Assembly: GCA_031289145.1 (NCBI GenBank)
Contig: JAITQA010000060.1
Location: 1 to 43,011, forward strand
Direction: 5' to 3'
Length of the DNA stretch: 43,011 nt
Source: Dysgonamonadaceae bacterium
GTDB taxonomy: Bacteria > Bacteroidota > Bacteroidia > Bacteroidales > Azobacteroidaceae
Position 1 is the stretch's first letter, and each line of letters opens with the position of its first letter. The notes under the pieces were generated by a model. It searched no databases. It worked only from the letters and a program-made list of their open reading frames with translations, and was not told the DNA's origin. A program made the position numbers and the translations under genes. Of this stretch, positions 8,800-17,644 are shown one piece after another.

Positions 8800-10314
8800 T
8801 CATTGAATATAGGGGAGAATTATTGTAAATTTTGTCCCTTTATTCAACTCACTTTCCACTTTAATTGTCCCGTTCAACTCTTCGACAATTTTTTTCACAT
8901 AAGCCAATCCCAAACCGAATCCTTTCACATTGTGTACATTACCGGTATGCACACGATAAAAGCGTTCAAAAATTTTCTTGAGATTTTCCTTTTTTATGCC
9001 ACTGCCATTGTCTTTGATACTGATCAGGACTTTATCTTCTTTATTTTCCGTTTTTGCCAACAAACGCAAAGGAACGTCCGGCCTCCGGTATTTAACGGCA
9101 TTCTCCATCAGGTTGAAAAGCACATTGGTGAAATGCATTTCGTCCACATAGATGGTTGATTCCAGCGCTTCTAACTCCAAATCAAGCGTCCCGCCACATC
9201 TGACAACCTGTATATCAAAAATTTGCGCTACATTCAGCAACATATCGTTGATGTCTTTCTCTTTGATTTTCAAAACGGAACGGCCATCTTCCATCAACGA
9301 CATTTGTAAAACCTTATCAATCAGGAAATGCAAACGTTTGGTCTCATCCGTAATGGTACGGGTGATTTTATTATAGGAAACGGAATGTCTCAAAGAACCG
9401 TCTTTCTCCCAATTTTTTATCATGCTTTCGTCGCTCAGCATCTGCCCGGCAATCGAAATACTGGCAACGGGCGTTTTCAATTCATGCGTCATATTGCTGA
9501 TAAAATCTTTTTTCATTTCCGCCAGATGCTTCTGTTTCAGAATAATATAGAATGTGATGGTAAAAGCGACCAAGAGGATGAAAGTAAAAATAACCGACGG
9601 AGCAACGATACGGATGGAACTCATCACGTATTGATGCCAGGTAGGAAAACCGACCTGCAAGGTGTATAACTTATCGGGCGGGTCTTTCGGGAAAAGAATC
9701 TGGGAAAAAAGCTCCATTTCCCGGCCGTCAAAACCGGGGCTTTTATAGACAAAATTCCTTTTCGTATCCTGCACGGCATAATAGAACGGCAAAGTTAAAT
9801 TGTTGTTAGCCAGTTCCGACTGAAGATAAGAACCCAAAGTTTTAAAATCCATCCGCTCCTCAATAGATTTTCCGCTGGATTTCAAACCTGACCTGACCAC
9901 TTCATTGATCAGGCTTTCCCAATGGGAATACTGCGTATACAATTTTTCTATTGCTTCATTCGACTTGGTGTCCAGATCGTTTCTTTTATAGGCGGTAAAA
10001 TTATCCGGATTTACATCCAGATTATCAAAGCGTTTCCCGGAGAGCGGTTGTTGTTTTTCCAACAATGTGCCTTGCATGCTTCGGTGACCACTTCCTATAT
10101 GTTTGTTTTCAAGAACCCTGTCTTTCAATATATTAGACGCCTCATCCAATTCCAGATCATGCATCACCTGAAACAAACTTCTTTTGACGGCATCCTGAAA
10201 TTGCTCTTTCTGCTTATTGACAATCTCACGGACGTAACTGATCTGAAGATACAGCAGACCGGCAAAAGCAAAAAGCATCACACCTGCGAGTAACCAAACG
10301 GTTGATTTTCTCAT
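8800..10314 (-). CDS. rprX: Sensor histidine kinase RprX
   Basis: This 504-residue membrane kinase has a first TM segment at about residues 7-27, a periplasmic region of about 200 residues, and a second TM segment near 236-258 (VIFTFILLVAFTITFYIIL). The HisKA H-box follows in ISNMTHELKTPVASI, where the His is the autophosphorylation site. The ATPase domain shows an N-box (LMENAVKYR), G1 (IKDNGSGIKK), an F-box region (FERFYRV) and G2 (VKGFGLGLAYVKKI). The domain order matches Bacteroides RprX, and the RprY-type regulator is immediately downstream. The signal sensed by the periplasmic region is unknown. The ATG start fits the signal-anchor, and a TATCTTTG promoter element lies about 30 bases upstream. 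Confidence 0.92.
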   Translation of the reverse strand: MRKSTVWLLAGVMLFAFAGLLYLQISYVREIVNKQKEQFQDAVKRSLFQVMHDLELDEASNILKDRVLENKHIGSGHRSMQGTLLEKQQPLSGKRFDNLDVNPDNFTAYKRNDLDTKSNEAIEKLYTQYSHWESLINEVVRSGLKSSGKSIEERMDFKTLGSYLQSELANNNLTLPFYYAVQDTKRNFVYKSPGFDGREMELFSQILFPKDPPDKLYTLQVGFPTWHQYVMSSIRIVAPSVIFTFILLVAFTITFYIILKQKHLAEMKKDFISNMTHELKTPVASISIAGQMLSDESMIKNWEKDGSLRHSVSYNKITRTITDETKRLHFLIDKVLQMSLMEDGRSVLKIKEKDINDMLLNVAQIFDIQVVRCGGTLDLELEALESTIYVDEMHFTNVLFNLMENAVKYRRPDVPLRLLAKTENKEDKVLISIKDNGSGIKKENLKKIFERFYRVHTGNVHNVKGFGLGLAYVKKIVEELNGTIKVESELNKGTKFTIILPYIQ

Positions 10315-10341
10315 TTTATCAACTACCTTCTATTTATATAA

Positions 10342-10349
10342 CAAAGATA
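10342..10349 (-). promoter_or_regulatory. Putative -7 element of the rprX operon
   Basis: TATCTTTG on the minus strand matches the Bacteroidetes -7 consensus TAnnTTTG, with the rprX ATG 28 bases downstream. The nearest upstream TTTG (10374-10377) is 24 bp away, slightly longer than usual. Confidence 0.5.
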
Positions 10350-10455
10350 AGTCTTTTTTTATTTAACATTCAACAAAAAAAACAAAAAAATTCAGTTTGA
10401 AAAAACAAATGTTTTTAACAAATCGGCTCAATTGTTAATTTGCCGAGAAAAAGTG

Positions 10456-11535
10456 TTAAAACCGCCTCTCCGAGTCGAGTTGCAGGTTCGCTAATAAACG
10501 TAAATATACGTCGATAGCTTCTCTTATTTCGGATAGACAAATATATTCATCCGCCGTATGGGAGCGAGCCGACAAACCCGGTCCGATTTTTAGCGACGGA
10601 AAATTCATCAATGCCTGATCGGAAAGTGTAGGAGAACCGAAAGGATTCATACCCAACAAAATAGCCCTGTTCACCAAAGGATGGTCAATCGCAATATGCG
10701 AAGCGTTCAAGCGAAAGGAACGGGCATGCACTTCGGCGCCACATTCGGCGGCAATTTGCTGAAAAAGCGCCTCATTTCCATAATATTCGTTGGTTCGCAC
10801 ATCTACCGTAAAAGTACATTCCCCCGGAACCACGTTGTGCTGGCTACCGGCTTGCAAGACAGTCAGCGACATTTTTACCGGCCCCAACAAAGGACTGACT
10901 TCCGGAAACTGTTTGCAGCGGAACCATTCAATAACCGGCAAGGCTTTGTAAATGGCGTTTTCGCCTTCTTCCCGGGCCGCATGTCCTGATTTACCGTAGA
11001 CTTTCCCGTCAATGACCATCAAACCTTTCTCTGCAATAGCCGGTTGCATACCGGTCGGCTCGCCGACTATTCCTAGGGCAATAGCCGGTAGTTCGGGCAA
11101 GACCGATGCAATCCCGTTTTTCCCGGAAACTTCTTCTTCTGCCGAGGCTAAAAAAATAAAATTATTTTTTTTATCCTCCCGATTCAAAATAAGAAAAGCC
11201 TGCAAGAGCGAAACGAGCGAAGCGCCTGCGTCGTTACTGCCTAAACCATACAATTTTCCGTCTTCCTCAAGCGGAGAAAAAGGGTCTTTTGTCCAACCGG
11301 CAGCCGGTTTCACCGTATCAAGATGAGAGTTGAGGAGAATAACCGGTTTTTTATCCTCCCAAGCAGTGGAAAGCAACCAAACGTTATTCGCTTTTCGATA
11401 AGGAGATAAACCTTTTTCTTTCAGGTAAATTTCCAATAAATCAGCCACATTTCCCTCTTCTCTGCTCAAAGAAGGGATTGCAATCAACTGCTTCAACAAA
11501 TCCACAGCATCGTAAAAAAGTGTGTCAATATTCAT
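10456..11535 (-). CDS. argE: M20-family deacetylase, ArgE-like (N-acyl-ornithine deacetylase)
   Basis: This is a zinc-dependent M20 amidohydrolase of about 359 residues. Visible metal-site motifs are LNSHLDTVKP, the GSNDAGAS segment, the catalytic Glu pair in ASAEEEVSG, GEPTGMQPA, and the late His in ARSHTADE. The dimerisation-domain motif GKSGHAAREEGENAIYK is present. The compact architecture fits acetylornithine deacetylase, which frees ornithine in arginine synthesis; Bacteroides use a succinylated intermediate, so the substrate here may be N-succinyl-ornithine. No other arg genes are adjacent, so substrate assignment is moderate. The frame is open to 11628, but the ATG at 11535 (MNIDTLFYD) is chosen because a TATCTTTG promoter lies just upstream of it and because the extra 31 residues look non-coding. 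Confidence 0.8.
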   Translation of the reverse strand: MNIDTLFYDAVDLLKQLIAIPSLSREEGNVADLLEIYLKEKGLSPYRKANNVWLLSTAWEDKKPVILLNSHLDTVKPAAGWTKDPFSPLEEDGKLYGLGSNDAGASLVSLLQAFLILNREDKKNNFIFLASAEEEVSGKNGIASVLPELPAIALGIVGEPTGMQPAIAEKGLMVIDGKVYGKSGHAAREEGENAIYKALPVIEWFRCKQFPEVSPLLGPVKMSLTVLQAGSQHNVVPGECTFTVDVRTNEYYGNEALFQQIAAECGAEVHARSFRLNASHIAIDHPLVNRAILLGMNPFGSPTLSDQALMNFPSLKIGPGLSARSHTADEYICLSEIREAIDVYLRLLANLQLDSERRF

Positions 11536-11549
11536 AAAGTTTTTAAACT

Positions 11550-11583
11550 TTTGTGCAAAGATAAAATAAAATTCGTACTTTTG
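11550..11583 (+). promoter_or_regulatory. Promoter of the acyl-CoA synthetase gene
   Basis: TTTG at 11550-11553 and TACTTTTG at 11576-11583 match the Bacteroidetes -33/-7 elements, 22 bp apart. The ATG at 11607 is 23 bases downstream. It interleaves with the oppositely directed argE promoter. Confidence 0.65.
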
Positions 11584-11590
11584 TAGCAAA
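11556..11590 (-). promoter_or_regulatory. Promoter of argE
   Basis: On the minus strand TTTG (11590-11587) and TATCTTTG (11563-11556) are 23 bp apart, and the chosen ATG lies 20 bases after the -7 element. The two divergent promoters share the same stretch of about 40 bp. Confidence 0.6.
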
Positions 11591-11606
11591 TATAGATAAA
11601 ACCGGG

Positions 11607-13427
11607 ATGGAATACAATCATTTTTCACAGTTGATACATTTGCACGCCGAGAAATTCGGCGACGAAGAGGCTTTGAGGTTTCAAGATCAGGTCAGCGGGA
11701 CCTGGACATCCGTTTCTTGGGATCAGTTTTCAAAAACCGTGATGGGTGTCGCGCGTTCTTTAAGTCATACAGGCGTGAAGCCTCATTCAAAAATCGGCGT
11801 TTACACAAACAATGCCGTTGAATGTTTTTATATAGACTTTGGCGCTTTCTCCAACCGTGCGGCTGTTGTGCCGATGTATGCAACGGCTTCCGTGCCGCAG
11901 ATTGCTTATATCATAAACGATGCGGAAATTAAACTGCTGTTTGTGGGTGGACAAAGTCAGTATGATAATGCCTGGGAAGTAGCCAAACAAGTAGAAACCC
12001 CGCTACAGATAGTGGTATTGGAAAAGCAGGTTACACTTGCACCCGGTGACAAAACTTCTATGTATTTCGACTTTTTCAGTTCGGCCAAAAATCGTTCTTC
12101 ACAAGATATGATAGTGGTGGACAGACATTTAAGAGAGGCAGAATCGGACGATATTGCGCATATTATCTATACTTCCGGAACAACAGGAGAGCCCAAAGGT
12201 GTTGTGCTCACGCACAACAATTATGTCGAGGCGATGAAAATACACGATGCACGCTTGTCCTATCTTCCCAAGCGTTTTCTTTCGGTCAGTTTTCTTCCTT
12301 TGGCGCATATATTCGAAAAAGCATGGTCTGTTTTCTGTTTACACAGAGCCTCTACCATTGCCATCAACGCCGATCCGAGAGAAATAACGACTACGATAAA
12401 AGTCGTTAAACCACAGGCTTTATGCAGTGTGCCGCGATTTTGGGAAAAAGTGTATGCCGGTGTACAGGAAAAAATCGAATCTTCCGGGTTCTTACTGAAA
12501 AAAATATTTCTGGATGCTATTTCAACCGGAAAAAAATACAATCTCGACTGTATCAATCAGGGGAAGAAACCTTCGCTTTTCCTCAAATTACGGTTCCTTT
12601 TTTATGCCAAGACCGTTTATGCCTTGCTGAAAAAAACGGTGGGTATAGAAAACGGCTTGATTTTCCCTTGCGCTGGCGCAGTGCTTTCGGAAGAGATAAT
12701 CACTTTCCTGCGCTCTGTGGATATCCCTTTGGTTTATGGCTACGGCTTAACGGAAACGACAGCTACCATCAGTTGCTATCCAAAACTGGGATTTGAGCAA
12801 GGAACGGTAGGACAGGTTATGCCGGGTTTATCGGTACGGATAGGCGAAAATAATGAAATCCAAGTGAAAGGGGAAAGCATCATGAAGGAATATTACAAAA
12901 AACCGGAGGCTACAGCAGAAGTATTTACAGAAGACGGCTGGTTCAGAACAGGGGATGCAGGCGATCTGACAGAGAATATGGGGATTATCATGACCGAAAG
13001 AATCAAGGACTTGTATAAAACCTCAAACGGTAAATATATTGCGCCGCAACAATTGGAAGCAAGATTGGTGAACGACAAATATGTAGATAGCGCCATCATT
13101 ATAGCAGACAGGAGGAAGTATGTGAGCGCCCTGATAATCCCGGAGTTCACCGAATTGTTGAAATACGCCGAAGAAAAAAGAATCCCGTTTGAAAAACCGG
13201 AAGATTTATGCAAAAACCCGGACATCATCCATTTGTATCAAGCGCGTATCGAACCCATACAGAAAGAGCTCGCCGGTTTTGAGCAAATCAAACAGTTCAC
13301 CTTGTTACCCGAACCGTTCAGTATCCATACCGGAGAATTGACAAATACCCTTAAAATGCGACGTCAGTATATCGCAGAAAAATTCAAAGCGGAAATAGAG
13401 AAAATGTATGTGGAAACAGGGGACTAA
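11607..13427 (+). CDS. AMP-dependent long-chain acyl-CoA synthetase (FadD-like)
   Basis: This 606-residue ANL-superfamily enzyme activates a carboxylic acid with ATP to an acyl-AMP and then a CoA thioester. The P-loop-like motif IIYTSGTTGEPKGVVLTH is at about residues 185-203, followed by SFLPLAHIFEK, the A5 motif VYGYGLTETTATIS, and the A7/A8 region GWFRTGDAGDLTENMGIIM with RIKDLYKTSNGKYIAPQQLE. Length and motifs fit the long-chain fatty-acid-CoA ligase branch; acyl chain length cannot be read from the sequence. No signal peptide is seen, so it is cytoplasmic or membrane-associated. It is divergent from argE and monocistronic as far as visible. Confidence 0.92.
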   Translation: MEYNHFSQLIHLHAEKFGDEEALRFQDQVSGTWTSVSWDQFSKTVMGVARSLSHTGVKPHSKIGVYTNNAVECFYIDFGAFSNRAAVVPMYATASVPQIAYIINDAEIKLLFVGGQSQYDNAWEVAKQVETPLQIVVLEKQVTLAPGDKTSMYFDFFSSAKNRSSQDMIVVDRHLREAESDDIAHIIYTSGTTGEPKGVVLTHNNYVEAMKIHDARLSYLPKRFLSVSFLPLAHIFEKAWSVFCLHRASTIAINADPREITTTIKVVKPQALCSVPRFWEKVYAGVQEKIESSGFLLKKIFLDAISTGKKYNLDCINQGKKPSLFLKLRFLFYAKTVYALLKKTVGIENGLIFPCAGAVLSEEIITFLRSVDIPLVYGYGLTETTATISCYPKLGFEQGTVGQVMPGLSVRIGENNEIQVKGESIMKEYYKKPEATAEVFTEDGWFRTGDAGDLTENMGIIMTERIKDLYKTSNGKYIAPQQLEARLVNDKYVDSAIIIADRRKYVSALIIPEFTELLKYAEEKRIPFEKPEDLCKNPDIIHLYQARIEPIQKELAGFEQIKQFTLLPEPFSIHTGELTNTLKMRRQYIAEKFKAEIEKMYVETGD

Positions 13428-13503
13428 AGATGGATTAAAGTAAAATCGACGATACTGGGGGTTTAGTTGTCATCAATTGTTATGCCGCTGATTCCCACAC
13501 CAG

Positions 13504-13575
13504 TACCCCCGGGCAGAATCGAACTGCCATCTAAAGTTTAGGAAACTTCCGTTCTATCCGTTGAACTACAGGGGC
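13504..13575 (-). tRNA. tRNA-Arg (anticodon CCT)
   Basis: The 72-base minus-strand sequence folds as a full cloverleaf: acceptor GCCCCTG with CGGGGGT (G-U pairs at its ends), D stem GTTC/GAAC, anticodon stem GAAGT/ACTTT with loop TTCCTAA, and T stem GGCAG/CTGCC around TTCGATT. The anticodon CCT (plus-strand bases 13540-13542) reads AGG arginine codons. The 3' CCA is not encoded. Confidence 0.95.
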
Positions 13576-13646
13576 GTTTTTTCAGGCGCTGCAAAAGTAA
13601 TACAATTTATCCGGAAAAACAAAACCGGAGCGTTTGTTTTTTTTTG

Positions 13647-14552
13647 CTAATCAATAAAGCGTTTTGTTAAATCGCCGTAAGCATCTATCCGTCGGTCACG
13701 GAGAAAAGGCCACCAACGGCGGACATTTTCCGTGCGTTTCATATCAATTTCCACAACGCTATTTTCTTCCGCTCCGGTTGAAGCCTGGGAAAGCATTTCG
13801 CCTTGCGGCCCGACGGCAAAACTACTTCCCCAAAAGCGGATGCCTCCCGTCTGTCCGGAAGGGTCAAGCTCCTGTCCTACCCTGTTCACGGCAATCACCG
13901 GCAAACCGTTGCAGACCGCGTGCCCCCTTTGTGCAAATATCCATGCATTTCGCTGCCTTTCTTTTTCTTCGTCCGGGTCGGAAGATTCCCAACCGATGGC
14001 TGTCGGATAAATAAGCATGTCCGCACCGGCTAAGGTCATCAGGCGGGCTGCTTCGGGATACCACTGATCCCAGCAAACCATTATACCTAATTTTCCTAAA
14101 GAGGTCTGCACGGGGGTAAATCCCATGTCGCCCGGCGCAAAATAAAATTTTTCGTAATAGGCCGGGTCTTCGGGAATATGCATTTTGCGGTATTTTCCGG
14201 CAATTGTCCCGTCTTTTTCAAGGACAAGGGCGGTATTGTGATAAAGCCCCGGCGCCCGTTTTTCGAACAAAGACAAGACCAAAACCACCTCCAATTCCCT
14301 GGCTAAAGCGCCGAACAGGTCGGTGGAGGGGCCGGGAACAAATTCGGCCAAATCAAACAATTGCGGATTTTCCGTCTGACAAAAATACAAGGAATTATGC
14401 AGCTCTTGCAAAACAATCAGGCGGGCGCCCCGGGATGCACAATCCCGGATATTGGCGACCACTTTTTCTACGTTAGCCCGAATGTCGGCGGTGTTGGATT
14501 GTTGCACCATGCCTACAAGGATGTTGTCCGTATGTGCGTTATTCTTATTCAT
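13647..14552 (-). CDS. aguB: N-carbamoylputrescine amidohydrolase
   Basis: This nitrilase-superfamily enzyme of about 300 residues hydrolyses N-carbamoylputrescine to putrescine, CO2 and ammonia. The catalytic Glu-Lys-Cys triad is visible in VLQELHNSLYF, GKYRKMHIPEDP and GIMVCWDQWYPEAA. YPTAIGWESSD and the late GGIRFWGSSFAVGPQGE are also typical of AguB. It is the second gene of an operon with agmatine deiminase: the ATG at 14552 overlaps the aguA stop codon by 8 bases. An in-frame ATG at 14561 would overlap by 17 bases and is equally possible. It is cytoplasmic. The two genes together give the agmatine route to polyamines. Confidence 0.93.
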   Translation of the reverse strand: MNKNNAHTDNILVGMVQQSNTADIRANVEKVVANIRDCASRGARLIVLQELHNSLYFCQTENPQLFDLAEFVPGPSTDLFGALARELEVVLVLSLFEKRAPGLYHNTALVLEKDGTIAGKYRKMHIPEDPAYYEKFYFAPGDMGFTPVQTSLGKLGIMVCWDQWYPEAARLMTLAGADMLIYPTAIGWESSDPDEEKERQRNAWIFAQRGHAVCNGLPVIAVNRVGQELDPSGQTGGIRFWGSSFAVGPQGEMLSQASTGAEENSVVEIDMKRTENVRRWWPFLRDRRIDAYGDLTKRFID

Positions 14553-15603
14553 ATATTGCATCAGTTTGCTGAATCATTGTTTTTTCGGGCACTTGCATCG
14601 TCACACAATGCAGGCTTCCATGTTGTTTAATCAGCGACAGGCAGTTAATCCCTATTATTTCCCTGTCGGGAAATGCTTCCTGCAATCGCTGCCGGGCGAT
14701 CTCGTCTAAAGGTGAGTGGTAAAACGGAAGCAAGACAGCGCCATTGATAATCAGGAAATTTGCATAAGTAGCCGGTAAACGCAGGCCGTCTTCGTAAACC
14801 GCTTCGGCCATAGGCAAGGGAATCAGGCGGTAAGGTTTCCCTTCCACCGTACGGAATCGCTGTAATTCCTGCTCCATCAACGAGAGTTCTGGGAAATGTT
14901 CATCGCTTGCGTCCGTACATTGCACGTAGGCTATCGTATTTTCATTGCAAAACCGCGCCAAAGTATCAATATGGCTATCGGTATCATCTCCGGCCATATA
15001 GCCGTGATGCAGCCACAGCACCCGTTCAAGTCCGAAAATCAGTTTCAGGTAATCCGTTATCTCTGTTTTACTTTTGAAATCGTTCCGGTTTGCAGACAAC
15101 AAACAGCGGGCAGTTGTCAGCAAGGTTCCCGCTCCGTCCGATTCTATGCTGCCCCCTTCTAATATGATATGCAACATGCTCCGGTAGCCTGTTTCCGGCG
15201 AAAAGGACTGGGTGTCGAATAATTTCCGTGTAAGCTGATTATCGAAATGAGCCGGGAATTTCAATCCCCAACCATTAAAACCAAAATCGTAGATATAAGG
15301 ATCTCCGTTTACGAAAATCGAAACCGGACCATGGTCTCTCGCCCAGGTATCGTTGGATGGTATTTCTCGAAACGTAATCCGGGAAGAATCCACATTACCC
15401 AAAACCGCTTTTACTTCATCGGCAGACGGACAAACTATCAGCAGGTTTTCCCGTCGCAGAATCTCTCCGGCGATGGCGACAAAACAAGACACAGCTTCTT
15501 CCAGGTTGCTTTTCCAGTCTGTGTTTGCATGCGGCCAAGTGAGCAAAACAGCATGTTGAGGTTCCCATTCTGCCGGTAATTTGATCGTAAATGTTTGTTT
15601 CAT
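14545..15603 (-). CDS. aguA: Agmatine deiminase
   Basis: This guanidino-group-modifying enzyme of about 352 residues converts agmatine to N-carbamoylputrescine and ammonia. Family motifs visible are the N-terminal PAEWEPQHAVLLTWPH, SNDTWARDHGPVSIF, the substrate-site LEGGSIESDG, GDDTDSHIDTLARF, and the C-terminal catalytic Cys in QHGSLHCVTMQVP. The frame is open to 15726, but the ATG at 15603 (MKQTFTIKLP) is chosen because it begins at the conserved domain and lies just behind a TTTG/TACCTTTG promoter. It overlaps aguB and the two are presumably co-transcribed. No arginine decarboxylase lies nearby. Confidence 0.94.
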   Translation of the reverse strand: MKQTFTIKLPAEWEPQHAVLLTWPHANTDWKSNLEEAVSCFVAIAGEILRRENLLIVCPSADEVKAVLGNVDSSRITFREIPSNDTWARDHGPVSIFVNGDPYIYDFGFNGWGLKFPAHFDNQLTRKLFDTQSFSPETGYRSMLHIILEGGSIESDGAGTLLTTARCLLSANRNDFKSKTEITDYLKLIFGLERVLWLHHGYMAGDDTDSHIDTLARFCNENTIAYVQCTDASDEHFPELSLMEQELQRFRTVEGKPYRLIPLPMAEAVYEDGLRLPATYANFLIINGAVLLPFYHSPLDEIARQRLQEAFPDREIIGINCLSLIKQHGSLHCVTMQVPEKTMIQQTDAIYE

Positions 15604-15608
15604 GTATG

Positions 15609-15639
15609 CAAAGGTAAGATTTTCGTGTTTTATTTCAAA
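15609..15639 (-). promoter_or_regulatory. Promoter of the aguA-aguB operon
   Basis: On the minus strand TTTG (15639-15636) and TACCTTTG (15616-15609) are separated by 19 bp, a near-ideal Bacteroidetes promoter. The -7 element ends only 5 bases before the ATG, so the leader is extremely short or the message is leaderless. Confidence 0.65.
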
Positions 15640-15682
15640 TAAATGTGTAAATTTACCGTCAAAATAATTAAATAAATCCCTT

Positions 15683-17419
15683 ATGAAACGCTTATTTTTA
15701 TTGTTACTGTCTATTACAACCGGCATTACGGTTTTTGCTCAACTCGTAGTCAACCAAATCGGTTTTTATCCGGAAGGGCCTAAGCAGGCCGTAGTGATCA
15801 ACGGCGCATTGAACAAAGATTTCAAACTACTGCATGCAGAAACCGGAGAAACGGTATATGAAGGTAAATTGGGAGAAGCAATTCAATCCAAGAACGCTTC
15901 TCTCGTTACGCGCATTGCCGATTTTTCGGAGTTTACAAAGCCCGGAACCTATATCATTTCGTCCGGACAATTTGAAACAAAAGCGTTTACTATCGGAGAA
16001 AAAGTCCATCAGGAAGTTGCAAAAGGTGTTTTGAAAGGATATTATTACCAGCGGGCTTCCATGCCTTTGGCAGCGCAATATGCCGGCAAATGGGCGCGAC
16101 CGGCCGGACATGCCGATGATGTAGTATATATCCACGCCTCGGCTGCGAGTAAAAAACGTCCGGAAGGCACAGTTATATCAGCTCCCGGAGGCTGGTATGA
16201 TGCCGGAGATTACAACAAATACATCGTTAACAGCGGTATCACAATGGGCACCTTGCTGTCGGCCTATGAAGATTTCCCCCAATATTTTGAAGGATTGAAC
16301 GTGAATATTCCGGAAACAGGCAACGGGGCGCCTGACATCCTGAACGAAGCGGTCTACAACCTGCGATGGATGCTGTCCATGCAGGACCCTCACGACGGAG
16401 GCGTTTATAACAAATTGACCAACGCAAATTTCGATGCGATGGATACCCAAGCTCATCAAAATAAAGAAGCGCGTTATGTAGTGCAAAAAGGGACGGCCGC
16501 CACTTTGGATTTTGCCGCAGTCACCGCACAATCGGCAAGAATTTTACGTAATTTCCCGGCTGTCTTCCCCAACTTGGCCGACTCTTGTCTGGCAGCCTCC
16601 CGGAAAGCATGGAACTGGGCGATCAAACATCCCGACATGCCCTACGACCAAAATCAGATGAACCAAATCTATAAACCGGAAATAGCAACAGGCGGATACG
16701 GCGACCGCAATTTCAAGGATGAATGGTTCTGGGCTGCCGCGGAGCTTTACCTTACAACGAAAGACAATAAATACCAGAAATTTATAGATGCGAATAGCAT
16801 AGAAAAGCCGCAAATACCCGGTTGGAACAATGTATATCTGTTGGGTGTATATTCCCTGTTACGATACAAAGACAAAATCTATGAAGACCGGTTCGCCACA
16901 CTGATAAACGAATTAGCGGAAGAATTTGTAAACGCCATACCGACCAATGCTTTCGGGGTCGTGATGGGGAAAAGCCGCGCCGACTTTTTCTGGGGAAGCA
17001 ACTCTTTGGCAGCCAATCAAGGCATTCTATTGATAAATGCTTACCGACTCACAGGTAATGTGATATACCTGAAAGCCGCAATCAGCAATGCCGATTATTT
17101 ATTGGGCAGGAATGCTACGGGTTATTGTTTTCTGACAGGCTTTGGTTACCGGTCTGTCCGCCATCCGCATCACCGGCCTTCGGTATCCGACAATGTGGTC
17201 GAACCGATTCCCGGCCTGTTAGCCGGAGGCCCTAATCCGGGAGCGCCCTATTCGGATGGTCAATATTATGAATTTACCGAACCGGAAACCACTTATGCTG
17301 ATGTACAAGGTTCGTATGCATCCAATGAAATTGCAATTAACTGGAATGCGCCGGCTGTTTATTTATTTGGGGCTATCGAGGCAGAATCAAAACAGCTGCT
17401 TTTAAATCTGTTGAAGTAG
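15683..17419 (+). CDS. Glycoside hydrolase family 9 (cellulase-type) enzyme
   Basis: This 578-residue secreted enzyme starts with a signal peptide (MKRLFLLLLSITTGITVFAQ). An N-terminal Ig-like domain of the CelD_N type follows (VNQIGFYPEGPKQAVV, to about residue 105), then the GH9 alpha-barrel. Catalytic residues are visible: the Asp pair at about 173 and 176 in PGGWYDAGDYNKY and the general acid Glu at about 549 in YASNEIAINWNAP; the substrate-binding block with RHPHHRP is present too. GH9 members cleave beta-1,4-glucans such as cellulose; endo or exo action cannot be told apart here. There is no dockerin, CBM or T9SS tail at the C-terminus. It lies divergently from aguA, 79 bp away, with no nearby SusC/SusD pair, so it is not part of a visible utilisation locus. 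Confidence 0.92.
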   Translation: MKRLFLLLLSITTGITVFAQLVVNQIGFYPEGPKQAVVINGALNKDFKLLHAETGETVYEGKLGEAIQSKNASLVTRIADFSEFTKPGTYIISSGQFETKAFTIGEKVHQEVAKGVLKGYYYQRASMPLAAQYAGKWARPAGHADDVVYIHASAASKKRPEGTVISAPGGWYDAGDYNKYIVNSGITMGTLLSAYEDFPQYFEGLNVNIPETGNGAPDILNEAVYNLRWMLSMQDPHDGGVYNKLTNANFDAMDTQAHQNKEARYVVQKGTAATLDFAAVTAQSARILRNFPAVFPNLADSCLAASRKAWNWAIKHPDMPYDQNQMNQIYKPEIATGGYGDRNFKDEWFWAAAELYLTTKDNKYQKFIDANSIEKPQIPGWNNVYLLGVYSLLRYKDKIYEDRFATLINELAEEFVNAIPTNAFGVVMGKSRADFFWGSNSLAANQGILLINAYRLTGNVIYLKAAISNADYLLGRNATGYCFLTGFGYRSVRHPHHRPSVSDNVVEPIPGLLAGGPNPGAPYSDGQYYEFTEPETTYADVQGSYASNEIAINWNAPAVYLFGAIEAESKQLLLNLLK

Positions 17420-17465
17420 TAAAAGCCTTTTTTTAAAATTTACACAAACTGTAACTTTATTGCTT

Positions 17466-17494
17466 TTTGTTACGAAAATCGTAATTTATTTTTG
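17466..17494 (+). promoter_or_regulatory. Putative promoter with palindrome, upstream of ECF sigma gene
   Basis: TTTG (17466-17469) and TATTTTTG (17487-17494) resemble -33/-7 elements but are only 17 bp apart. A perfect inverted repeat TTACGA-AAA-TCGTAA (17470-17484) fills the space between them, an operator-like position. The leader to the ATG at 17645 would be about 145 nt. Confidence 0.45.
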
Positions 17495-17644
17495 TTTCAA
17501 TTGATATTTTCAAACACAAAGCGCCTAATCAACGACAATATTTTATAAAAATCATCGCAAAATAGTAGTCAAATACTCGCATTATAGCTTGTATATTCTA
17601 TTCAAACAAGATAATTTTGATAATGAAATTTAAAGGCAAATTTT

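Noticed and set aside
13441-13503. Hairpin pairing of the tRNA 3' end with downstream GGGGGT
   Set aside because: The complementary bases are the tRNA's own acceptor strand; the match is short and no T-run follows, so I do not call a terminator.
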